From: Liolophura sinensis | Taxonomy: Eukaryota > Mollusca > Polyplacophora > Chitonida > Chitonidae | DNA: 64,000 nt | Reading direction: 5' to 3' | Assembly (NCBI RefSeq): GCF_032854445.1 | Contig: NC_088300.1 | Coordinates: forward strand, 29,247,608-29,311,607 | Part shown: positions 35,401 through 47,826 of the stretch, in pieces | How the letters are laid out: the number at the start of each line of letters is the position of its first letter | Position numbering within the stretch: position 1 is the stretch's first letter | The notes under the pieces: model-generated | Seen by the model: only the letters and a program-made list of their open reading frames with translations | Told to the model about the DNA's origin: nothing | Databases searched by the model: none | Position numbers and translations under genes: made by a program

Positions 35401-38400
35401 CATTTCACATATCACTGTTTTTTTCTTTCTGGTTCACTTTTCACTTGGCGTTAAGGCGTAAGGGATCGTCTGTTTTCGTCTTACCTGCCTGCCAGCCTAA
35501 CTTGCGTTTATTTTTGGTCAATGTTGCCTAGAGATATTTAGTGCGGAATGTGGCCATTCACACAAACCGTTGTTAAACCACAGATTCCGTAACTTGCCAA
35601 TGGCCTGTTCAAGGAAAAAATGACAATAATGGAGCTGAATCCTGAATGCCTCGCCATTATAGACTCTGCCGAGAAACAGCAATGCGCCGTGAATACATAT
35701 GGTTTTAGCGAGGCTGGAAAGAAAATATTTACACATGGTTTTTCTCGTATTTTCACATTTGACTTGACTGTGACCAGTTCAATTAATTATTTTAAAAAAG
35801 GTGTTTTCACTCTGGGAGTCGCATGTGAGATAATAAGATGCTAACATAAAATGACGGTAAATAAAATGGCGAAGGAAACATTATAAATCCTTGCACATAC
35901 AAGAAAGCTGTTTTGGAATGGTTATTCTTTATTCTAGCAATTAACTAATACCATAATTTATCAAATCGACAATAATGATAATGTAAAAGCTAAAAAATTC
36001 TTTGATTATGGTTTAGAAGTCGGGTGACTCTAAAAGTTGAAGAAATACGATCCGGGCGCCACAGAAATCTAAAGAAAACAACGTCTTCATAGAATTTACC
36101 AAAACGCTCTTACATGTAAAAAGATGAAACTGGTATCTCTAAGCTTAGTCAGAGCAAACAAACAGGCTTAGTGCATGTCAACAAAAATTAACGACACTTA
36201 CAAGTTTACAATACTATGGTGTTCTTGAGACCTACCCTAAAATATAGGATCAGTCAGCTGACTTAACTATCGCCCTGGTTATACACAAAAGCATGACGAC
36301 ATTTCGTTCATCAGAGATCGGTAGCGTCTTTGCGTCATTTTAAAGTGATTGTATATTAACTCTACCGACTTGCCAGATGTTGACAGCAAGAAACGTATAT
36401 ATCTGATACCAAGGCCTAGCTTTCGGTGACACCAGTCTGTCTTGAATCTTTCCTGATGGTAGAATGTCCATGTGTTAGATCAAGTCTCACCAACGCAGCA
36501 ATTGTTACAGTCGAACAATTTGCATCTTTTGTGCGCTGATGCAATTCTGTCGTCCATGTACGCTATCGATATACGGAACAGATGGCGTTGCATTATCATT
36601 ACGGTTCAACTGCACTAGTTTACTAAGCCAGTTTGGACAGCTTTAGATTTAGATTTTCGTGTTAAAACCCAGCATGTCGAGATTATTGGTCTAGAATATT
36701 CATATTGGTTGATGGCTGGTACACGAATGTCTGTTTTGACGCATAGATATGAAATTAAACCAAATGTATATAATTCAAACAGTTAAGTCATTAAGTAATA
36801 AATAATCAATCTTTCTATCCATCAATCAATGGAGTGATCGATATGTGGTGAACCGTGTATTTTATATAGTAAATAGCCTTCGTTAACACCAATTCAACCA
36901 AATGTAAAAAAAAATATTTACATATATAATGACATAATGACAGCAACAATGAACTCTTTATGCTCATCAAATCAGAGTTTGAGTTTAGTGAGAGTAGGTG
37001 GTTGACAGCTCTCGGCAATTAAAGATGCCTATCGTCGGTGATGAGGGGATATTGAAAACCCAGGAAGTGACACTCTGTGATAGCAACATCATTTACCCAT
37101 TGCACTCTTTGGTGCAATTACTCATTATCGCAAGCCATCTATTTCAATCAAGAACAAATTTTCGTCCATTGAACCCATTCAGGACTGGCTCGAAAATGTC
37201 AGTTCACCTCGTCTGTCAATAGGGAATAGATTATAGCTAGTGGATCCGACCAAAGTGCAACTGGTTTGGGTTGCTAATGATTTGAAAGCATAAACCCAGA
37301 TACACCCTTAACATGTATTGCTGATAGTTACGGCACACATCTATGCTGAACTCCCCGATATCATTATATAAAGCAATCGCCCTGTGGTTAAAATAAGATG
37401 AGAGTAGTCATAACTGCGTTGACCAAAAGAAAATAAGAAAACTCCGACGGTATACTCTCAGTGGATCCACACATAACATAAAAACCTGTTTTCAATGTCA
37501 GCCAAAAAAGACATAACAAGTAAATGATGGTGCTTGCCGGTATAGATTAGACACCCAGCAAATCATTTTAAGGTTTCTCTTGGAGTAAAATTTATCCAAA
37601 AGACTGTCTCGGTTCATATAAAGAATAATACATTGTGTACGTCTCTGGAAGAATTGTCTGGCCTCCCTATTCGGATGGAACCACAGATCTGACTTCCCCT
37701 ATCTTTATCTGGCTACGGCGCTCCCGTTATTATTGGATTACCTACCCTCATAGCATGGCTAACTATTGATATGCCGACTGAGATATTTATAAGCGCCGTT
37801 CACAATTCTATCCCGACGTCAAATTTACGCCGGCCAAAGAGACCCGACGAATTATCAAGGGAGATTTATTAAGCATGTTTTTTTCTGCCTCCCAGCAATT
37901 CTGCAGTTGTATTTACAGCCAGGCGTATACACTGGCCCAGTGCTACATCGTAACATTATGGCTTTGGCTTAGTATATATTCTATATGCATATACACCATA
38001 GGCGATGGCCCCTTTTCTATAGCTATAACCTTTGGCCAACTGCTGAAACATCTATCCTCATGGGACAGCATCGTCGTTATCTAGCAGTGGGCGGAAAGGC
38101 CGAAGTAGACTCAGTCTGAGACATACAAACTAGACATACATTTAAGTACTACGGAAATAGTGAAGACATCGTTGCATGACCTTCTGCGTATGTCCAGTTC
38201 ACAAGGGTTTATAATGCCGAGTCATTGTCTTGAACTACATGTTAAAGGCTTTTTCAATACTTTCTTTGTTTGGAATTATTGATTTTTTTTTATCTTTCCC
38301 TCTTGTATTGTTTATTATGTGTCTATCTTATTAATTAATATAAAATAACGAATAGCTTCTTAGATCAGGAAACGATATTCCCATATTACAGATGAATGAG

Positions 38401-38628
38401 GTGGTAGCCAACGGGCGTCATTGCGCCAAATACACACTTGTCAGATTACTTGAATGTGCAATGAACTAAACGCTTAGGGATTATTCTGCAATGTAATATA
38501 TATAGTTGAGCCATGAGATTCTGATAAATGATATCTCTTCGAACATTGATATACATCTCGTTGGACATTGAAATCTCTGCCTCAATTTTCGTTGCATTGC
38601 TTATGTTGTAGCACTGGGTAAGCCTTTG
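32470..38628. other. Six kb without recognised gene or young repeat
   Basis: The longest frames are two adjacent minus-strand ORFs (34140-34556, 138 aa; 34586-34969, 127 aa), in different frames and 30 bases apart. Neither has a motif I recognise. A 56-codon frame ending at 37872 contains a hydrophobic stretch (GYGAPVIIGLPTLIAWL) but lacks a start and splice sites. This stretch has few repeats compared with its surroundings. Confidence 0.4.
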
Positions 38629-38984
38629 AACATCACATGTAAGTGAGTAAGTGAGGGCTAAGGGTTTAACGTCGTACTTAATTATTTTTCTGTCATATGA
38701 CGACGAAGGAGCCCTTAGAGTGCATGTATGTGAAATGTGCCACCTTGTTACAGGACGGATTTCCATCGCTCTTTTATCTAGTACTGCTTCACTCAGGCGA
38801 CTTAGCCGAGCCATTATACTGATACAAGTTAATCAGTCGTGGCATTATTCCTTAATATTGAACGCTAAGCGAGGAAGCTTTTTTAAGATCTTAGTGTTAC
38901 CCTACCCAGGGCTGATCCTGGATCTACCGCTCCCGAAGCGGATGCTCTACCAACTGAGCCATCGGGGCCGATCAACATCACATG
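38629..38984 (-). repeat. Full-length SINE-2 with tRNA-like head and 11-bp TSD
   Basis: On the minus strand it begins GGCCCCGATGGCTCAGTTGG, a clear tRNA-like A-box region, and continues TAGAGCATCCGCTTCGGGAG. It ends in ACGTTAAACCCTTAGCCCTC. The element spans about 38640-38973 and AACATCACATG flanks it at 38629-38639 and 38974-38984. The 122 and 147 aa ORFs on the two strands lie within the SINE and are not genes. Confidence 0.92.
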
Positions 38985-40368
38985 GAGAAGGAATAAATTA
39001 TCACGTAAAAGCGAAGTGTGTAAGTGTAAAAAGACACTCATGCATCGTTTCACTGACTGACATGTGTCTAAGGAGATGGGCTTTTGGTGGCTAGAACATA
39101 GCCTTTGTTGTAAGCAAATGCGAAGAAGAAGTCTGTCTAGAGAGTCAGAAGTCGGTGGTCATTATCATCCAGTGCTGTACCTGCTGGAGAGAAGTGGACA
39201 TATCTAATTGTCTTTTCAGCTCATGTTCTTGTCAGACAGCATATCTATGAATATTATAGAGTAAAAGCCCACCTTATTCCACTGCGCAGCGCCAGATGAG
39301 ACTCGAAATCTCCAGTAATTAACCTTGGCTATCACCCACGAGCTTACGCCGCCGACCTGGCTATAAAATACGATTGTCTCCCTCTCAAGAGGGTATGGAT
39401 TATTTTTGACGTCGGTCAGAAATCTAATTGAACCTCACCCTCCCGGATGAAATATTTAAGTGGCTTTCGTGCTGAGAGCCTTTCTTTGCTCTGGTTTCCT
39501 TGACATGGCTTTTAACCGATGTCTAATAACATATCTCGTAACGGATCACATGACAATGGCTTTCGTTGCGATTTTCCCTGTCTGAAGTCCTTAGGGTTTC
39601 TGTCCTTGTCCTCTAATGACGGTCCCTACACTGTATTACTTTGAACGCATCACCTGCTTGTTCCAGAGAACATCTGCTCATGAGACTAGACTCATGGAAG
39701 TTTTCATGATTTCAGTATCACTGGTTCTTGAAAACCATGAGTCGTACTACACAGTTGAATCAGGTAACATGCTTGATATTCTGAGAGCTACTTTGTCAAA
39801 TCATCTGAAGTCTGAACGGATTATCTTTTGAATTAGGTTAACAGCATTTGATCAAAAGAGTTAATTGAGTATGTGAATAATGTTATTTAGGAAATCGTGT
39901 AAATGGGACAACTCAATTTAAAAGCGATCTCCTTGGAATTGAACATCTCAGGAAACCCATTCTTGGTGTCACAGATCTATTGGTGAACGTCAGTACAGTT
40001 TTGCAACCTTTGAAATACAATAACCATCGACACTGGAAAGGCCTGTGCTTCTTTAAGAACAATTTGTTGCCATTTTATTAGTTAGTGTTTACTTTTAATG
40101 ATTATGTATCGACTGAGAGGAATTGTGTATTAAGCTGATGCCGATGACAGATCTATCAATTTTGTGTATGTCACATTGATGGCGCGAAGTGCGGTTATGA
40201 AAGTTACCTCACACCGACTGAAAACAGCGCGTATACAATTGGTGTCAATGTCGGGCGAAATCACCAAAATTTCTCTCTTTCTAACAGCACCATGCTATAA
40301 CAATATGGGTGTCACGTCCGACATTCGTATATCACTCGTAGACACGAGATATACGATAATATCAAGAC

Positions 40369-40545
40369 TGAGGCCTCGGTAGCTGAGGAGTTAGCATGCT
40401 AGCGTGGCGCATTGACCCAGGAGACCCTCTCCTGCCTTACGTGGGAAGGTCTGTCAGCAGCCTGCGGATGGTCGTGGGTTTCCTCGGGTTCTGTCCGGTT
40501 TCCTCCAACCACAATATTGGCAGCCGTCAAATATTCTTGAGTAGC
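40369..40545 (+). repeat. SINE-1 with internal deletion
   Basis: The head GAGGCCTCGGTAGCTGAGGA is followed by GACCCAGGAGACCCTCTCCT, then jumps to ACGTGGGAAGGTCTGTCAGC, losing the B-box region. The 3' end stops at ATATTCTTGAGTAGCATGAC without an AAAT tail. Confidence 0.85.
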
Positions 40546-41818
40546 ATGACCAATTTGCAAAGAAACTTAAAAACACCAGCGTTCAAAGGAGTATATACGG
40601 CATTGTATACACATATTTGTAGTAAATAAACCAGATAAACTATAGGGGAGAAGCAGTCGGTCAATAATTTCCAACAGGAATAAAAATATGTTTTGATGAA
40701 GTTGTGGCCTACGTATCCAAAGAAATCTACCTGCAACCGTTTGAAGAAAACCAAAGCAGAAGAACTTTAAAGATTACAGCATGGAGAACAAAACCAGAGA
40801 GTTGACACATGGTCACTGCACCTAACAGGTGAAATCCGGTCCTCTTCTTAACTTGCCTTATTAAGGATTTCATTCTAACTGGTCTTGTAAATACATGAAT
40901 AGTAGCAATGTACAAGCCCCTAGCACCATAAGCCGAAGTAGGTAAAAAATGACGGTGTTAATTGCAATGTATTGAACCTCACTGGTCTAGAATTGCTGTC
41001 TTGCTAACCCTATCGATCTGTCAGCGGAAACTAGGCTCCATTGGTCATTAAGAACTTAATTCGACGACGACGATAGACAGCACAGAATTTATAACTAATA
41101 TGAACGACAGTAACAACCAACCACCAGAAAAATTGGCCTCCTGCCCTGGCTGCTCCTCTCAACCAGAACAAATGTAATGTATTTTCCATTATCAATCCCA
41201 CTAGACAAGTTGAATGGCCACCGAATATTCCATGTCCCAGTATACAGGAGCCTTTTCATGGCCGCCCAACATTTATATATATGTATTCAGATATTGGCTT
41301 TCAAGGCTTAGTAGACCGTGCCATATTAAATGTCCTAAATTGACAGCGGTATCCCCTACTGTCACTAATTCTCTCATGACAATCTTCTCTTTTTAAGCGA
41401 TGCTCTGCATAATTGATCGAGTCGAGGATTATTCATCGGTAAGTACCAGTACTGACAGTTGTCAGTACTACAAATAAATGTTTATACAATGAGAGACAAT
41501 AAAAGTATAGAAGGTTGTGCCAGGTCTATGTGCTTAAAACAGTTGTTAAGGTTGTCGTCAAAACGGACACCATAGTCAAAATATAGGTAAAAATATTGCA
41601 GTATTTATAAAACATTTTAAAGTGTTCCGAGTTTCTTTTTTTACAAACGTGGAAACACGATATAGTACAACCATATCTAAGACCATTCCACATATAGCTC
41701 AAGGAAATTCCTCATCTCCAAATATCACTAAGACATAGAATATAATTAATGACATAGAGCAGAGAGAGTAAAATTAGAGCAGCAAAGTATGAGGGGCCAA
41801 ATTGACATTTAATCGAGA

Positions 41819-41937
41819 ATTATCGATATCGATAAATAAATTAACGATATTGCTAATTTTTTTAGCTATATCAAATTAGCGATATCGATAAATGAATTAT
41901 CGATATCGTTAATTTATTTATCGATATCGATAAATCA
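41819..41937. repeat. TATCGATA-rich inverted repeat (hairpin)
   Basis: The motif TTATCGATATCGATAA and variants occurs about five times in 120 bases. The left arm (about 41819-41863) pairs with the reverse complement of the right arm (about 41888-41937) around a T-rich centre. Each TATCGATA unit is itself a palindrome. This could be a MITE or an expanded palindromic satellite; no coding sequence. Confidence 0.8.
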
Positions 41938-43809
41938 GGGACATTAGTCGCATGATAATAATAGCTCCCTTTTCACATCTCGCGGGATTTGGCGTTGTTT
42001 GAATTAGTTCAAATTTGCATCGATGCCAACTAAAATTTATTAGATGTCGCTGGTCTAGAAATCATCTTGTGAATTACTAAAATGCTGTGTTGTCAACACA
42101 TTTTACATTAAAGCAGAAATAGACCAGAAAAGCGCACAATGTTAACACGGAATCCTTGGGTTCTCTCCTCCCTCAACTGCTTTCCATTGGTGGCAGTAAT
42201 CGGCCTTCCAAGGTGATTTAACTCGACTATCATGGGAGTGCCACGGATAAGTCTTAGTTCTTAGAAAACAACAAGAAGCTTCCACATATGTGATAAATCT
42301 AATCACTTCAGATTACACACTTTCAGAACAGATAACAGTTGACACGATGAAAGGTTCGGATGATTTGCAAGTAGAGCAATATGATCGGCTAATAATACAA
42401 CATCAGCTGAATCCTGGGCGTTACATTTAACCTATAATTGTTAATTTTTTATATTTTCAAAGTTAAATCTTTTTGTTTTCTTTTTTTCTGTTGTTGTTTT
42501 TTCCGTTTTTGTTTTTTAACTGAGTAATTCTGCTATAAAGACTTCCTGCGAAATATGTGTCGGCCACTCCATTTGCATGCAGGCGGAAATCACAATTAGC
42601 CTTTCCTAGCAGTGACATGTTCAAGGATATATGTGTAGCCGTGTACTCCGTTAACTGAACTTGTACTTCTGCTAAATCTCTCACATTTTGCTTTTACTCG
42701 CGTCTGTTTTGAAAGCTTTTCTTTACATTCCTCATTAGAGATTAACGTCGTACCCGAAAATGTTTGACTTACATCACCGCAAATAGCTTTATAGACGGAT
42801 GAAACTGGAGTTCACTTCGACAGCTACCTGCATGGAGCAGAAGCCAGTAGTCAAAGTTATAACTCTAGTCAAAATTTAAAACCTCCTCAAATTGTATACT
42901 TTCTCGTTATGATGGCTAGAATTTAACATAAATGCCGTAAGATAACATTGATGAGGTGGATAACATTTTACCTTCCTGAACACAACAAAAAACTTTAAAA
43001 TGGAAATAATAAATTTTGACTCATGTCAGAAGTGACTGTGTAGAATATGCCTCTGATTATGGCATCCGGTTATAAAGCATATGACGACTAAGATCAAGCA
43101 CTGGAAATCACTGGATTGTCATTTGTGGTTATGACTGAAGGCTCTGAACAGATAAAGCCTTCCTATCCACTCCCTTGGGATGCTAGTCGTACAAGACCGT
43201 TACCCCATAAAGAGTTTCCTTTAGTGACACCTATAAACTCGGGACCACATGACTATAAATAATCAGTACCGTTTAAATGATCTTTCTCATTTGTCATTTG
43301 ATATCGAAAGGTATCATCTCTCGAAGGGTTCCCATCATGGATATTTTAATAAATTAATTATCTATACAGAGTTTTACCAAAACAACGTTCACATATGCAC
43401 ACCTGCATTAAACGTACAAAGGTCGTCTAATCTGTTTATGCGATCTGGGGTTAATGGACCGGATATTGTTTCGATGATTTATTGACGATGTTTACGGTTC
43501 TCGGTATAAGGGAGATGTTATGTGTGTTCTCTAAAGCGATTCCAGCGAATAATGGTATGTTCTACAAGAGCAATACCTAAATCATGAACACGTGCTCTTT
43601 GTCTACACATATACAATCGGCACATTGTTGATAACGGGGAAAGGAATCGGGAATCAGAGCCTGTAACTGCAAGCCGTGGGTTGTCACTTCCAACACGTTT
43701 ATCACAGAATACGGTTATCCGGCAACACAGAGCCCATCTCTCAGCTGGATGCCGTTATAACAACAGATTTGTAATTTTAAACTTCTTTGATATATGTTGC
43801 ACTTAAAGT

Positions 43810-43960
43810 CTAACAGGAGCCCTCGTGCCTTAGTTGGTTAGCACGCTAGCGTAGCGTAATGACCCAGGAGCCTCTCACAAGTGCGGTCGCTGTGAGTTCG
43901 TCTAGCTCATGCTGACTTCGTCTTCGCAGATAAAAAATAAATAAAATCTAACATTTAGCT
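43810..43960 (+). repeat. SINE-1 head joined directly to the tail
   Basis: The tRNA-like head (GCCTTAGTTGGTTAGCACGC, GCTGTGAGTTCG) runs to GCTGACTTCG and then directly to an AATAAA tail; the SINE-1 body is missing. Short related flanks (AAGTCTAACA before, AAATCTAACA after) look like a TSD, so it inserted in this short form. Confidence 0.85.
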
Positions 43961-44233
43961 TGATGAGTAATTGCGCAGTATATATATATATCGAATGTAG
44001 TTGACATGCGCACGGCATGCAGACAACAGAATGGAATATTAAATGGAATAATCTTTTCACTGTCAGCTTATGTTGTAATTACATGACAAATTGAAACAGG
44101 CAAAACCAGCCCGGTTTTTTGTGCAGTTTTTATTAGATAAAGAAGTCCCCCATTAAACGCTAGTGTCCCCCCAATAAACGCTGGTTTCCCCCATTAAACG
44201 CTAGTGTTTTAAACTAGGGACAGGGACATTCTC

Positions 44234-44523
44234 TACTTAAGCCCAGGGAGGCCTCCGAGGCTCAGTTGGTTAGCGCGCTAGCGCAGCATAATGACCCAGG
44301 AGTCTCTCACCAATGCGGTCGCTGTGAGTTCAAGTCTAGCTCATGCTGGCTTCCACGTACGTACGTGGGAAGGTCTGCCAGCAACCTGTGGATGGTCGTG
44401 GGTTTCCCCCGGGCTCTGCCCGGTTTCCACCCACCATAATGCTGGCCGCCGTCGAATAAGTGAAATATTCTTGAGTACGGCGTAAAATACCAATGAAATA
44501 AATAAATAAATACTTAAGCCCAG
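44234..44523 (+). repeat. Full-length SINE-1, young, 13-bp TSD
   Basis: All parts are intact: head GAGGCCTCCGAGGCTCAGTT, B-box region TGTGAGTTCAAGTCTAGC, body GTGGATGGTCGTGGGTTTCC, end TTCTTGAGTACGGCGTAAAA and (AAAT)n. The identical duplication TACTTAAGCCCAG lies at 44234-44246 and 44511-44523. The body carries a small palindrome, CACGTACGTACGTG. Confidence 0.96.
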
Positions 44524-44851
44524 TTGTCTTCCAGTATGTTCGAGTGAATGATAGTCATTGAAATTGCTTTCATGTCACTGTGCATGCCCTTTATCGGGAC
44601 AGCTTTATCTACACTCCGATAAAAAGAGAGGGTCAAAACTGACGCAACAATCCGAGCATTCCAATGAGCTTATTCAACTCAGTCATACACCCAGTCAGAT
44701 GTACTGAGTTTTGGGAAACTCACACGAGAGGTCAAAGGCATTACCGATCTCCTGTGTGTGATCAAAAGGAATCTGGTCTGCATGATTCACAAAAGCTGAC
44801 TGACCCAAAAGTTTCTCCAACATTTACACAGGTCGTCAAGAAAGTGGGATA

Positions 44852-45145
44852 CATGCCTGATTCATCAGAAAAGCAGGATTGATGTCTGTATCATCAGAAA
44901 CGCGAGAGACATGCCCGATTCACCAGAAAAGCGGGGGTCATGCCCGTTTCATCAGAAATGTGGAAATCATGCCTGATTCATCAGAAAAGCAGGATTGATG
45001 TCTGTATCATCAGAAACGCGAGAGACATGCCTGATTCACCAGAAAAGCCGGAGTCATGTCCGATTCATCAGAAATGTGGAAATCATGCCTGATTCATCAG
45101 AAAAGCCGGAGTCATGCCCGATTCAGCAGACAAGTGGAAGTCATG
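44852..45145 (+). repeat. 29-bp minisatellite with 116-bp higher-order period
   Basis: About ten units of CATGCCTGATTCATCAGAAA plus nine bases. The full phrase beginning CATGCCTGATTCATCAG recurs at 44852, 44968 and 45084, each 116 bases apart, which is four 29-base units. Units within a block differ while corresponding units between blocks match, the mark of a higher-order repeat. Overlapping ORFs are artefacts. Confidence 0.93.
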
Positions 45146-45235
45146 CGACCGCTTACAGGCTGTATAGAAATCTGTACCAGCCATCAGTCTGCCGGGTTAA
45201 CTGGGTCGAGGAAACGATCCATTAAGTGATTTATA

Positions 45236-45640
45236 TTTAACACCGTGCTCAAGAATTTTTTTTTCACTTGTACGATGGTGGTGAGTGGTATGGATAGAGG
45301 AAACCAGCATGTCCGGGGTAAACCACCCAACCTTTGGCAAGCTTGTTACGTACAGATAAACATAATCATAGATCCGAATGCTCGGATAAATTACCGGCCA
45401 TTTCTTTTCGTATTTTGTGGTCGTGTTTCCCCACGGACTTACCATAATGCTCGTTAAAAATTAAAATATTCTTGACGTAAAACAGCAATATATTCAGAGA
45501 TTTTTGCCATAATGGGTTAAACCTGATCAGCCACGAAAGTGTGATGAGGTCGAGGAAATACGGCCTCTTGTCATGGACTGGACTTGAATCAGCAACCTTA
45601 GACATTCTGTTCCGCAGATGCGAGGAGACGAGAGTGTGTG
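45236..45640 (-). repeat. Composite of diverged SINE fragments
   Basis: 45236-45365 matches the reverse SINE at 54.4 kb (CCGGGGTAAACCACCCAACC). 45415-45497 is a forward SINE-1 tail (TTCCCCACGGACTTACCATA, ATATTCTTGACGTAAAACAG). 45560-45640 resembles a reversed tRNA-like head (GACTGGACTTGAATCAGCAA). It probably represents one reverse SINE interrupted by a forward fragment. Confidence 0.5.
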
Positions 45641-45659
45641 GACTATTGCACTACACGTG

Positions 45660-47185
45660 TTTGATAGCATAAAATTTCTTCATGCATTTGGTTTCGTCAA
45701 TGCGCGCGTGCAACCCCCACAGTCCATGTGACGAAAGCGAGCAGTATTTATAGGACGGGCAATGTATAATACAGGGGAGAAGGCTAATTTCGGTGCAGGA
45801 TATAGCCTGCCAACAGATAATGAAATCCCAACAAAAAGGGGGTAAAAAAGAAAAGCCTTTGTCTGTTTGGGCAAATTACTTCGATCCTCTGTCTTAAAAG
45901 CCGATACCGTTGGATTTCTTTCCAGGCATAGAACAAGTCTTGGCAGCCAATTACTGCAGTCCGTTTCACAGGCTTTTCCTGGAAATCTTGTGTAGGCCGG
46001 GACAGGATCGTTCCCACCCTGCAATCACGTTCGTGATGATTTGGACCTAGTACGGGTACGTATTTCACCATAGTTGTGACAGAAATGCCAGTTTCGACAG
46101 ACACCTTGAAAATCCGCTAAAACGTAGCACGCAAGGCGGTCAAAACAAATCAATGTTCTCAAACAAAGTCCTAATGCATTGCTTACAGAAGCTGTCACAG
46201 CCATCTTCATCTTCCTCACTATACCCATGTACTTGTATAACTTAGTGAGAAAACAAAGAAACAGTTTTATGATTAGATAGCATCAAATTTATATGTAAGT
46301 GTTCGAATCGAACCTAACAAGTATAACCCATGCCATACATTTAAAACAAAATAACAATGGCAAGTTCCAGAAAACTGGCTTCTGAAACCACTGTAAAATT
46401 CACGTAGTTCTGCTACAGTTTTGAGTAATTGAGGTAACAAATAGAAATCCTGGTTCCAAAGTGAAATCATCTTGAACTCATAAAATTACTAACACTGTAT
46501 AAATCAAAAGTTTCCTGCTGAAAGTGAATAGATAAAAATAAGTGCAAAATTATAGTTTGAAGTGTATAAGAAGCATACAGAGTTATACAGATTCACACAG
46601 GCATTTGTCTAATCAAAGGAGGACAGAAAATCTCATGAACTTGTCCATATTCAGTGTGGATAAGATCAAGATTTCGGAGGCAGACATATTGTCTCATTGC
46701 TTACTGTTTTGGTCCATGGGGGTAAATCTGTTGATTGACAGACATCAGAGTGATAGAAAATGTAGAATTGACGAGTTACCTGTCATAGGGCACAATTCAA
46801 GTCGTTTGCAGCGCGGTTTGATACAGCATCATTTCTCTGTAGGATCATAATAAATAATAAATACCAACATATTAATAATAAATTCATTCACTGGATAAAA
46901 TTCTCCTCCATTCCACATTCCTGTTAAAACGCATGGTCGGCTTAGTTGATTTCTGTCGATGATAAAATTAATGTTATCGATTAAGTGATTCAGGAAGGTT
47001 CCGGTGCAGTCGAAGACGGTTTCTGATTATCTGCCACACAGCCAGAATAGTTTCCTTCATGAATATATTATGGAGGATACCGGTGTAATGTCAATACCTC
47101 TCTCGAAAAAAAATATACTGTAATCTTTCGGATCACGTTTTACTTCAATGACTAGCCAATTTGTCCTTCGCCAAGGGCAGTATCG
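45660..47185. other. Intergenic stretch without recognised feature
   Basis: Three overlapping minus-strand ORFs (45680-46024, 45784-46104, 46025-46228) in different frames have no motif I recognise. No repeats were recognised. Confidence 0.4.
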
Positions 47186-47826
47186 TCATAAAGAGTGAGT
47201 GAGTGCTTAGGGTTTAACGTGGTACTTAACAATTTTTTTCAATCATGTGACGACGAAGGAGTCCTCAGAGTGCATGTAATGTACCTCCGTGTTACAGGAC
47301 GGATTTCCACCACTCTTTTGTCTAGTGCTGCTTCACTGACACGACCTACCGAAGGCAAGTAAACCACCCCATCCGAGCCATAATACTGATACGAGTCAAC
47401 TAGTCGTTGCACAATCCCCTTTATGCTGAACGCCATGCAAGGAAGCTACCACTTCCTCTTTTAAGGTTTATTTATTTATTTATTTGATTGGTGTTTTACG
47501 CCGTACTCAAGAATATTTCACTTATACGACGGCGGCCAGCATTATGGTGGGTGGAAACCGGGCAGAGCTCGGGGGAAACCCACGACCATCCGCAGGTTGC
47601 TGGAAGACTTTCCCCCTTACGGCCGGAGAGGAAGCCAGCAAGAGCTGGACTTGAACTCACAGCGACCGCATTGTTGAGAGGCTCCTGGGTCATTACGCTG
47701 CGCTAGCGCGCTAACCGAATGAGCCTTTTAAGGTCATAGGTGTGACCCGATCCAGGACTGACCTAGGATCTACCACCCCGAAGTGGACGCTTTACAAACT
47801 GAGCCACTGGAGCCGGTTCATAAAGA
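47186..47826 (-). repeat. SINE-2, full length, split by a nested SINE-1
   Basis: The outer element runs on the minus strand from the tRNA-like head (CCGGCTCCAGTGGCTCAGTT, near 47815) to the tail (ACGTTAAACCCTAAGCACTC-like, near 47200). TCATAAAGA flanks it at 47186-47194 and 47818-47826. It aligns with the SINE-2 at 38640-38973 once the SINE-1 at 47468-47724 is removed. Confidence 0.9.
47458..47734 (-). repeat. Full-length SINE-1 nested in SINE-2, 10-bp TSD
   Basis: Reverse SINE-1 from a (TTTA)n tail at 47468 to the head ending near 47724 (CGCTGCGCTAGCGCGCTAAC). CTTTTAAGGT flanks it at 47458-47467 and 47725-47734. The nesting shows that SINE-1 was active after this SINE-2 inserted. Confidence 0.95.

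Larger units (their letters stand above)
38985..43800. other. Intergenic stretch with a SINE and a palindrome
   Basis: Besides the SINE at 40369-40545 and the hairpin at 41819-41937 I see no gene. Around 40310-40360 the phrase GTCCGACATTCGTATATCAC is shared with 51360-51385, suggesting another low-copy repeat. Confidence 0.45.

Noticed and set aside
37690-37872. 56-codon frame with a membrane-like stretch resembling a GPCR helix
   Set aside because: No ATG, no bounding splice sites, no neighbouring exons; hydrophobic stretches of this length occur by chance.
38905-38973. Possible tRNA gene on the minus strand
   Set aside because: The head has tRNA-like A-box sequence, but the T-arm is not canonical and it continues into a SINE body with TSDs, so it is a SINE promoter.
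38446-39094. ORFs of 122 and 147 aa, the longest in the window
   Set aside because: They coincide with a full-length SINE-2 with TSDs, on both strands, and have no protein-like pattern.
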